A DNA stretch of 64,000 bases from Desulfofundulus kuznetsovii DSM 6115 (GTDB taxonomy: Bacteria > Bacillota > Desulfotomaculia > Desulfotomaculales > Desulfovirgulaceae): NCBI RefSeq assembly GCF_000214705.1, contig NC_015573.1:2425001-2489000 (forward strand), written 5' to 3'. The notes beneath the pieces are model-generated. The model made no database searches. It saw only the letters and a program-made list of their open reading frames with translations, and had not been told where the DNA came from. The position numbers and the translations under genes are program-made. Below are positions 59,121-64,000 of this stretch, piece by piece; the first letter of the stretch is position 1; each line of letters starts with the position of its first letter.

Positions 59121-59204
59121 TGCGGCAGGACTTGCAGAGGGGTTCCCGGATTATCCCCTCTCCCGCGCCGCCAAGAGCTTGACGGCCAGGGACAGGAGAT
59201 AATG
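59121..59204 (+). repeat. long structured repeat, copy C (3' end only)
   Basis: It matches the last 84 bp of copies A and B, including the nested palindrome. It lies between XRE pairs 2 and 3. Confidence 0.75.
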
Positions 59205-59279
59205 CTTCTTTCGAGAGCTAAGAATTTGTTTTGCTCTCTGGAAGGTTATTCCATGTTTTCGCAGAAATATTGTTTTGAG

Positions 59280-59504
59280 TCACTCTCCCGCTGCCTCTGC
59301 CTGCTGCTCGTCCAGTAATTCGGCTACGGTTACCCCCAGGGCGGCCGCAAGTTTTTGTAGTTCTTCAGCGGTTACCTTACGATTGCCGCTTTCAATTTTG
59401 CTTACCTGGGATTGGTGAAGACCTGTAAGCACTGCCAGTTCCTTTTGCGAAAGCCCTTTTTTGTTTCTCAAATAACGAAGTTGATGCTTCAACAAACCGT
59501 TCAC
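59280..59504 (-). CDS. XRE-family regulator, pair 3 minus member
   Basis: 74 residues: LRYLRNKKGLSQKELAVLTG, LHQSQVSKIESGNRKVTAEE. Divergent from 59612. Confidence 0.75.
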   Translation of the reverse strand: MNGLLKHQLRYLRNKKGLSQKELAVLTGLHQSQVSKIESGNRKVTAEELQKLAAALGVTVAELLDEQQAEAAGE

Positions 59505-59546
59505 CTTCCCTTTGATTTAATTTAGAATAATATTTTTCTACATATT

Positions 59547-59565
59547 GGCTTGCACTATGCAAGCC
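59547..59565. promoter_or_regulatory. palindromic operator of XRE pair 3
   Basis: GGCTTGCA-CTA-TGCAAGCC between the divergent genes. Confidence 0.55.
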
Positions 59566-59611
59566 CGTAAGATAGGATTAAACAGATATTCTTTTTTGGA
59601 ATAGGTGCAAA

Positions 59612-59935
59612 ATGAATGTCGGTGCACGTATCAAACAACTTCGTAAAGCTAAAAAGCTTTCCCAAAGAGAACTTGCCGATCTGACATCCATCTCCCAGCC
59701 TGTTATAAATCGGCTTGAGAATAATACCAGGATTGCTGATGTCGATTCCCTCAAGCGTATTTGTTCCGCCCTGGGCATCACCCTGGCCGAGTTTTTCGCC
59801 GACCAGGCCCCGGAGCTGCCGCCGGACATCCGCCAAATGATAGATGTAGCTCGAAAACTTACGCCTTTGCAACGAGAATTGATCATCTCCGTCATGAAGG
59901 AAATGGCGAAAGATAATCAAACGGAAGGGGAATGA
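59612..59935 (+). CDS. XRE-family regulator, pair 3 plus member
   Basis: 107 residues: KQLRKAKKLSQRELADLTSI, SQPVINRLENNTRIADVDS, then a tail related to pairs 1 and 2 (PPDIRQMIDVARKLTPLQRE). Followed 3 bp later by a coiled-coil prot gene, likely one operon. Confidence 0.75.
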   Translation: MNVGARIKQLRKAKKLSQRELADLTSISQPVINRLENNTRIADVDSLKRICSALGITLAEFFADQAPELPPDIRQMIDVARKLTPLQRELIISVMKEMAKDNQTEGE

Positions 59936-59938
59936 TCC

Positions 59939-60373
59939 GTGTCAGAACAACTGCTGAAAGAAATTCTCGGCGAACTGAAGACCCTGAATCAGCGTGTCGG
60001 CAATATAGAGCAACGCGTCGGCAACATGGAGCAGCGCATCGGCGACCTGGAGCAGGGCCAGCAGGAGCTCGTCAAGCGTGTCGGCGACCTGGAACAGGGG
60101 CAACAGGAACTCGTCAGGCGCATCGGCGACCTGGAGCAGGGCCAGCAGGAGCTCTCCGGGCGCATGGAACGAATGGAAGCCCTTATCGAAAACGAAATTA
60201 CCGACAAGATCCGCGCCCTCTTCGACGGTTACAATCTTAGAGGCGATGAAATTGAGAACTTAAGGAAACATCTCGACGAACGCCTGGATGCTATAGCTCT
60301 GGACATCAACTACCTGGTGAGAAAAACAGCTCAGCAGGAGTTTGTAATCCAGGAATTAAGGCGGGCCAAATAA
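59939..60373 (+). CDS. coiled-coil protein with 14-residue repeats, 144 aa
   Basis: GTG 59939 follows AGGGGA. Residues 15-75 are a long coiled coil: VGNIEQR, VGNMEQR, then three copies of a 14-residue unit (IGDLEQGQQELVKR). The C-terminal half has RALFDGYNLRGDEIENLRKH, also present in the gene at 60948. Not recognised; it may bind its XRE neighbour or form a filament. Confidence 0.6.
   Translation: MSEQLLKEILGELKTLNQRVGNIEQRVGNMEQRIGDLEQGQQELVKRVGDLEQGQQELVRRIGDLEQGQQELSGRMERMEALIENEITDKIRALFDGYNLRGDEIENLRKHLDERLDAIALDINYLVRKTAQQEFVIQELRRAK
60035..60160 (+). repeat. 42-bp tandem repeat x3 within the coiled-coil gene
   Basis: Units at 60035-60076, 60077-60118 and 60119-60160 encode (R)(I/V)GDLEQGQQEL with two residues variable. 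Copy number could change without breaking the frame. Confidence 0.8.
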
Positions 60374-60380
60374 GTCGGTT

Positions 60381-60605
60381 TCATTCTCCACCGGGTTCGG
60401 GTTCGTCCCGGCTTACCGCCAGCAACTCGCCGGCGGGAATACCGAAGAATTTCTCCAGACGGATAATTACTTCAGCAGAAGGGTCATGCCGGCAGTTTTC
60501 GTAGTGACTTATCATTGCTTTGCTGACGCCAAGTAGCTGTGCCAATTTTTCTGCAGATAGCCCCTTACTTTTTCGTGCAGCTATTAAGTGGGTTCGTTTT
60601 GGCAT
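60381..60605 (-). CDS. XRE-family regulator, pair 4 minus member
   Basis: 74 residues: LIAARKSKGLSAEKLAQLLG, VSKAMISHYENCRHDPSAEV, ending GIPAGELLAV as in pairs 5 and 6. Divergent from 60694. Confidence 0.75.
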   Translation of the reverse strand: MPKRTHLIAARKSKGLSAEKLAQLLGVSKAMISHYENCRHDPSAEVIIRLEKFFGIPAGELLAVSRDEPEPGGE

Positions 60606-60623
60606 TTACTGCCACCGCCTTTG

Positions 60624-60677
60624 GGTTAAGCCCTACTTAACCTTGTCATCTTTAATATAGTTAAGTAATACTTAACT
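60624..60677. promoter_or_regulatory. double operator of XRE pair 4
   Basis: GGTTAAG-CCCTA-CTTAACC (60624-60642) and AGTTAAGTA-A-TACTTAACT (60659-60677), centres about 35 bp apart. Confidence 0.6.
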
Positions 60678-60693
60678 GTCAAGAGGGTTTTTA

Positions 60694-60930
60694 ATGTTCA
60701 ACCGACAAACATTTGCCATTCGCTTGAAGCAACTCCGTAAACAAAACAATGTTTCTATGCAAAAGCTGGCTGAAGCGCTCAACTTAAAAAGTAAAGCGGC
60801 CATAAGTCAGTTTGAGAATTGCGTTAATCTCCCGTCACTTGATACTCTTGTCGCTCTCGCCGACTTCTTTGACGTCAGCATCGATTTCTTGCTTGGCCGG
60901 ACTGACAACCCCAAAAGCCACAAGTTGTAG
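60694..60930 (+). CDS. XRE-family regulator, pair 4 plus member
   Basis: 78 residues: LKQLRKQNNVSMQKLAEALN, LKSKAAISQFENCVNLPSLD, ending FFDVSIDFLLGRTDNPKSHK. Closely related to the plus member of pair 6. Followed by a coiled-coil gene. Confidence 0.75.
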   Translation: MFNRQTFAIRLKQLRKQNNVSMQKLAEALNLKSKAAISQFENCVNLPSLDTLVALADFFDVSIDFLLGRTDNPKSHKL

Positions 60931-60947
60931 GCGAAAGGAGAACAGCC

Positions 60948-61262
60948 ATGACCAATGAGGAATTCCAGAGCCTCGTGCTCCAGCAGCTTGAAAAGATTAA
61001 TAAACGTCTCGATTCTCTTGAAGAGGGCCAGCTCCATCTAACAACCCGCCTCGACAACGTGGACAACAAGGTGGACAAGCTAGGGCTTCGCCTCGAAAAC
61101 GAAGTTATCGACAAGGTGCGTGCCCTCTTTGACGGTTTCGCATTGAGGGGCGACCAGATCGAACGGCTGCAAAAACACCTCGATAAGCGTATTGACAGCA
61201 TCGAAACAGACACCCGTTATCTCGTTGCCAGGGTCGCCAGGCTGGAGAAGCTGGCGAAGTAG
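60948..61262 (+). CDS. coiled-coil protein, paralogue of the 144-aa protein
   Basis: 104 residues: EEFQSLVLQQLEKINKRLDS, RLDNVDNKVDKLGLRLENEV, RALFDGFALRGDQIERLQKH. It is a shorter form of the protein at 59939 without the 14-residue repeats. ATG 60948 follows AAAGGAG. It is linked to XRE pair 4 in the same way, so regulator and coiled-coil protein form a repeated cassette. Confidence 0.6.
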   Translation: MTNEEFQSLVLQQLEKINKRLDSLEEGQLHLTTRLDNVDNKVDKLGLRLENEVIDKVRALFDGFALRGDQIERLQKHLDKRIDSIETDTRYLVARVARLEKLAK

Positions 61263-61298
61263 GTGCGTGTTTCCTGCCCGGTCATGTCCACCTCTTAT

Positions 61299-61511
61299 TC
61301 ACTGCGATGCAGGTTGTTCAGGCTCCACAGCCAGCAATTCGCCGGCCGGAATGCCGAAGAATTTCTCCAGGCGCTGGGCCACCTCCCAGGAGGGATTGAT
61401 TTGGTTCAGCTCAATCATGCTGTAAGCTCTCTGCGAAATACCAATCTCCTTTGCAACCTGCTCTTGGGTGTAGCCCAGGGTTTTTCTTGTATTGATCAGG
61501 TACCGACGCAT
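61299..61511 (-). CDS. XRE-family regulator, pair 5 minus member
   Basis: 70 residues from ATG 61511: INTRKTLGYTQEQVAKEIGI, SQRAYSMIELNQINPSWEVA, ending GIPAGELLAVEPEQPASQ. Divergent from 61624. Confidence 0.75.
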   Translation of the reverse strand: MRRYLINTRKTLGYTQEQVAKEIGISQRAYSMIELNQINPSWEVAQRLEKFFGIPAGELLAVEPEQPASQ

Positions 61512-61534
61512 AAAAACTTCATCCCTGATCAACC

Positions 61535-61581
61535 AGAAGCACTACTTCTGACACCTCCATTATATTAGAAGCGATACTTCT
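61535..61581. promoter_or_regulatory. double operator of XRE pair 5
   Basis: AGAAGCACTACTTCT (61535-61549) and AGAAGCGATACTTCT (61567-61581): two nearly identical 15-bp palindromes 32 bp apart. Confidence 0.65.
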
Positions 61582-61623
61582 GATCAAATATTTTTATCAA
61601 ATCCTGCTCGGAGAAAAATTATC

Positions 61624-61842
61624 ATGCTTAAATTAAGTGCCAGGCTCAGGGAACTTAGAACATCTCGCAAAATCAGTCAGACAGCCTTATCTAATGCTAT
61701 TGGTGTATCTCAAAGAGCAATTTCGTATTACGAAGCAGGTAAAGACATTCCTACACTTGATGTCCTCATCCGTCTAGCCGACTTCTTCGACGTATCCCTT
61801 GATTACCTGGTAGGTCGCTCCGACGACCCGCGCAGGCACTGA
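61624..61842 (+). CDS. XRE-family regulator, pair 5 plus member
   Basis: 72 residues: LRELRTSRKISQTALSNAIG, VSQRAISYYEAGKDIPTLDV, ending SLDYLVGRSDDPRRH. The end is identical to that of pair 6 plus, pointing to duplication or conversion. Its 3' end overlaps the next minus gene by 40 bp. Confidence 0.75.
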   Translation: MLKLSARLRELRTSRKISQTALSNAIGVSQRAISYYEAGKDIPTLDVLIRLADFFDVSLDYLVGRSDDPRRH

Positions 61843-62066
61843 TTTCTGTTCCCCTGCGACGCGGGCTGTTCAGGCTCTACAGCCAGCAGTTCGCCGACGG
61901 GAATGCCGAAGAATCTTTCAAGGCGCTGGGCCACCTCCCAGGACGGGTTGCAACGACAGTTTTCTATAGACACTACCAATGACTTGCTTATTCCTAATTG
62001 CTGGGCCAGTTGTCGTAAAGATAAACCTGCATTTTTTCTAGCCTCAATTAAACGAGTCCGTTTCAT
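61803..62066 (-). CDS. XRE-family regulator, pair 6 minus member
   Basis: 87 residues from ATG 62066: IEARKNAGLSLRQLAQQLGI, SKSLVVSIENCRCNPSWEVA, GIPVGELLAVEPEQPASQ, then a tail (QCLRGSSERPTR) that is antisense to the end of the pair 5 plus gene. Confidence 0.7.
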   Translation of the reverse strand: MKRTRLIEARKNAGLSLRQLAQQLGISKSLVVSIENCRCNPSWEVAQRLERFFGIPVGELLAVEPEQPASQGNRNQCLRGSSERPTR

Positions 62067-62093
62067 ATGACGCAATCACCACGTTAGGAAGCA

Positions 62094-62151
62094 GCGGTCA
62101 GTGTCACTAACCGCTACCACTATATATTCTATCGGTTAGTATTACTAACCG
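62094..62151. promoter_or_regulatory. double operator of XRE pair 6
   Basis: GCGGTCAGTG-T-CACTAACCGC (62094-62114, one mismatch) and CGGTTAGTA-T-TACTAACCG (62133-62151), centres 38 bp apart. Confidence 0.65.
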
Positions 62152-62167
62152 TCAAGAGGCATCAACC

Positions 62168-62398
62168 ATGTTCGATAGAAAAATTTTTGCCGCAAGGTTA
62201 AGGTATTTACGTGAGCAACACGGTCTTTCCACACAGAAACTTGCAGGTGCTCTTGGTTTAAAGAGCAAGGGAGCTGTTACGCAGTTTGAAAAGGCTGTAA
62301 TATCCCCTTCCGTGGATACTCTTGTTGCCCTTGCCGACTTCTTCGACGTATCCTTGGACTACCTCGTAGGCCGTTCCGACGACCCGCGCAGGCACTGA
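62168..62398 (+). CDS. XRE-family regulator, pair 6 plus member
   Basis: 76 residues: LRYLREQHGLSTQKLAGALG, LKSKGAVTQFEKAVISPSVD, ending YLVGRSDDPRRH. Related to pair 4 plus in its HTH and to pair 5 plus at its end, a mosaic. Confidence 0.75.
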   Translation: MFDRKIFAARLRYLREQHGLSTQKLAGALGLKSKGAVTQFEKAVISPSVDTLVALADFFDVSLDYLVGRSDDPRRH

Positions 62399-62556
62399 TC
62401 TTCTTGACGCTTCTCCACCGGTATCGAACCGCCGGAGGCGTTCCTGGCATACTGGAGCATCTTCAGGAATGCAGCCATACCCTCTTCGTACCTGCGCTCC
62501 CAGCCGGGAACAGGAACAAACCTAACACTTATCACGTAATTATGCGCTCGTTTCAT
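62359..62556 (-). CDS. hypothetical small protein, 65 aa
   Basis: MKRAHNYVISVRFVPVPGWE and RRYEEGMAAFLKMLQYARNA look protein-like; the last 12 residues are antisense to the XRE gene end. ATG 62556 is preceded by GGGAGGGAGG at short spacing. A GntR-type site lies about 30 bp upstream. Function unknown. Confidence 0.45.
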   Translation of the reverse strand: MKRAHNYVISVRFVPVPGWERRYEEGMAAFLKMLQYARNASGGSIPVEKRQEDQCLRGSSERPTR

Positions 62557-62586
62557 AAACCTCCCTCCCGGCTAGTAGTTACACTT

Positions 62587-62698
62587 TTAATCTAGATCAA
62601 TATTAATATGCGGTCAAGACCCAGACATCATTTTCCCTCTATACTTCCTTGATTTTTTGGGGTAAACTAATACTGAACTTATTCTTAATCTAGACCAA
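62587..62698. promoter_or_regulatory. two TTAATCTAGAYCAA sites, candidate GntR/HutC operators
   Basis: TTAATCTAGATCAA at 62587-62600 and TTAATCTAGACCAA at 62685-62698. The core TCTAGA with flanking half-sites resembles the DasR-type consensus TGGTCTAGACCA. One lies before the 65-aa gene, the other before the creatininase gene. Confidence 0.55.
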
Positions 62699-62725
62699 TT
62701 TCTACATGTCAGGAGGTGAGATGTT

Positions 62726-63427
62726 GTGGACCGCTTTTCTACCTGGGAAGATCTCAGAGGAGTGAGAATGGCTTTTCTGCCCGTGGGGTCCCTGGAACAA
62801 CACGGACCACACCTGCCTCTGGGTACAGACGGGATTATCGCAGAGGCGCTGGCCGGCAGGCTGGTCGACATTTTTGCGCCGGCCTACCTGCTGCCGCTGC
62901 TTCCCTTCTCCTCCTCTTTTGAACATGCCGGTTTTCCGGGGTGTGTTTCCCTTAAAGTGACGACTATTGCTTCGATCATTTCCGATGTGGTGGAATCCCT
63001 CGCGTTTTCCGGTATCAAGAAACTTGTCATCGTCAGCGGTCACATGGGTAACCACCTCCTTCGAAACGTCGTCCAGGAATTGAATTATCCCCGTCCACGG
63101 GTGCTGCTGCTTCCATCCCGCCATCACTGGGAAAGGGCTTACCGGGTGGCCGGAATATCCTCGTCCCCTTCCCGGGACATGCATGCCGGTGAAGGCGAGA
63201 CGTCCATTGTCATGCATTTGTTTCCCGAAGCCGTACGGTACCGGGAAATGAAGGATGTTGACCGGCCGGAACGAGAGCTCCTGGAAACTCTGGGCATGAG
63301 GGCTTATACCGAAACCGGAGTCATCGGGTTCCCTTCAAAAGCTTCTGCCGAAAAGGGAGCTATGTTTCTGAACGCCCTGGCGGAAGAAACAGCAAAAACG
63401 GTAAAGGAGTTTGTTGAAATTGGCTGA
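62726..63427 (+). CDS. creatininase-family amidohydrolase
   Basis: A 233-residue protein with LPVGSLEQHGPHLPLGTD (metal-binding Glu, His and Asp), VSGHMGNHLLRN (usual form GNGGN) and DMHAGEGETS (HAGExETS). These match creatininase/mycofactocin MftE-type hydrolases, which cut cyclic or C-terminal amide bonds using two metals. GTG 62726 follows AGGAGGTGA. No substrate pathway is nearby. It is transcribed with the GntR gene and probably controlled by it. Confidence 0.8.
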   Translation: MDRFSTWEDLRGVRMAFLPVGSLEQHGPHLPLGTDGIIAEALAGRLVDIFAPAYLLPLLPFSSSFEHAGFPGCVSLKVTTIASIISDVVESLAFSGIKKLVIVSGHMGNHLLRNVVQELNYPRPRVLLLPSRHHWERAYRVAGISSSPSRDMHAGEGETSIVMHLFPEAVRYREMKDVDRPERELLETLGMRAYTETGVIGFPSKASAEKGAMFLNALAEETAKTVKEFVEIG

Positions 63428-64000
63428 GCAATTCAGCTGGCAGGAAATAGCTGCAATTCTGCGTGAAAGAATTCTTTCGGGTCAACTGAAACCGGGACAA
63501 CCTTTTCCAACCAACAAGGAATTGATAAACGAATTCGGCGTCTATGTAAGCACCGTCCAGAACGCCGTAAACGCCCTCATCAGGGAAGGATTAGTCGTCA
63601 CCTCCGGCCCCGGCAACAAGCGCCGCATCGTCAGGCCTTTGCTGGAGCGGTCGGTACGCCGGGGAGGCTTCCTGACCGAGTTCGGGCCGCGGGCCAGGCT
63701 GGAGATCCTGGAGCTGAAGATCGTCCGCAGTCCCAGAAAGCTGCCGGCAGCGGTTCTCAAGGAGATGGATCCGCCGGTGCTGAGGTATCTCACCCGCCAG
63801 TGGCGGGATGAAATTCCCGTCGCCCTATCGGATGTGTATATCCCGGGGGTTGTCCCGCTCAAAGAGCTGAAATCACTTATTTCCGACCCCGGCACGGATC
63901 TATACCGGGCGATGGAGTCGCTGGGTATGAGAGCTGACACCTGTGAGGAATCGCTGATTGCCGGTGGGTCTACGCCGGAGGAACAACAGATCCTCAACGG
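63420..64000 (+). CDS. GntR/HutC-family regulator, partial at window edge
   Basis: At least 193 residues from TTG 63420 (after AAAGGAG), overlapping the creatininase stop. N-terminal GntR winged helix: LRERILSGQLKPGQPFPTNK, ELINEFGVYVSTVQNAVNAL, IREGLVVTSGPGNKRRI. Then a UTRA-type domain (LEILELKIVRSPRKL, RYLTRQWRDEIPVALSDVYI). HutC regulators respond to small metabolites. It probably binds the TCTAGA sites upstream of the operon. Confidence 0.8.
   Translation, partial: MAEQFSWQEIAAILRERILSGQLKPGQPFPTNKELINEFGVYVSTVQNAVNALIREGLVVTSGPGNKRRIVRPLLERSVRRGGFLTEFGPRARLEILELKIVRSPRKLPAAVLKEMDPPVLRYLTRQWRDEIPVALSDVYIPGVVPLKELKSLISDPGTDLYRAMESLGMRADTCEESLIAGGSTPEEQQILN

Noticed and set aside
60035-60160. 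CRISPR array
   Set aside because: The 42-bp units are contiguous without spacers and encode a coiled coil in frame.

Overview
The window reads as a GC-rich Gram-positive genome, most likely a Peptococcaceae-type clostridium (Pelotomaculum/Desulfotomaculum relatives). The grounds are strong AGGAGGTG-type ribosome binding sites, frequent GTG and TTG starts, long runs of minus-strand genes, Tad/Flp pilus genes without outer-membrane parts, and IS1634-family elements. The species is an inference. No rRNA or tRNA gene was seen.

Layout. 1-2.7 kb: a HAD-family fragment, a ParM-type segregation actin with a candidate ParR-like partner, and an HD-GYP protein. 2.7-12.8 kb: small genes, a secreted repeat protein, a VKOR-thioredoxin-VanW fusion and two related modular surface proteins. 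One of these is split by an IS copy and has a G10 tract near its start; the other is frameshifted. 12.9-31.5 kb: two Tad-type pilus gene sets in tandem (CpaB, CpaF, TadB, TadC, CpaE, prepilin peptidase, small pilins, TadE-like proteins), one carrying a receiver-GGDEF-ParA fusion. An AT-rich islet of membrane genes sits at 26.5-28.1 kb. 31.5-34.1 kb: a VapBC pair, a candidate type I toxin with two antisense RNAs, and an Rpn-like gene. 34.1-41.4 kb: a ParA-GGDEF fusion and conjugation genes (lytic transglycosylase/M23 peptidase, proline-rich protein, VirB6-like protein, VirB4 cut off by IS copy 2).

43.2-47.4 kb is decayed: IS and DUF4338 remnants, a DUF3800 gene, and two copies of a 97-bp structured repeat. 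47.5-54.2 kb looks like a defence region. It holds a tyrosine recombinase behind a restriction nuclease and a Dam-like methylase, then a four-gene set of winged-helix protein, AAA+ ATPase, PIN nuclease and DNA methyltransferase. 54.4-62.4 kb carries six divergent pairs of small XRE-type regulators, most with their own palindromes between them, interleaved with long palindromic repeats. 62.4-64 kb has a creatininase-family gene and a GntR/HutC regulator with matching candidate operators.

Taken together, partition, conjugation, pilus, c-di-GMP, toxin-antitoxin and defence genes suggest a large plasmid or integrative element, joined at an IS copy near 41.4-43.2 kb to a different segment. Several single-base frameshifts in otherwise well-preserved genes mean either decay or sequence errors; this cannot be settled from the window.
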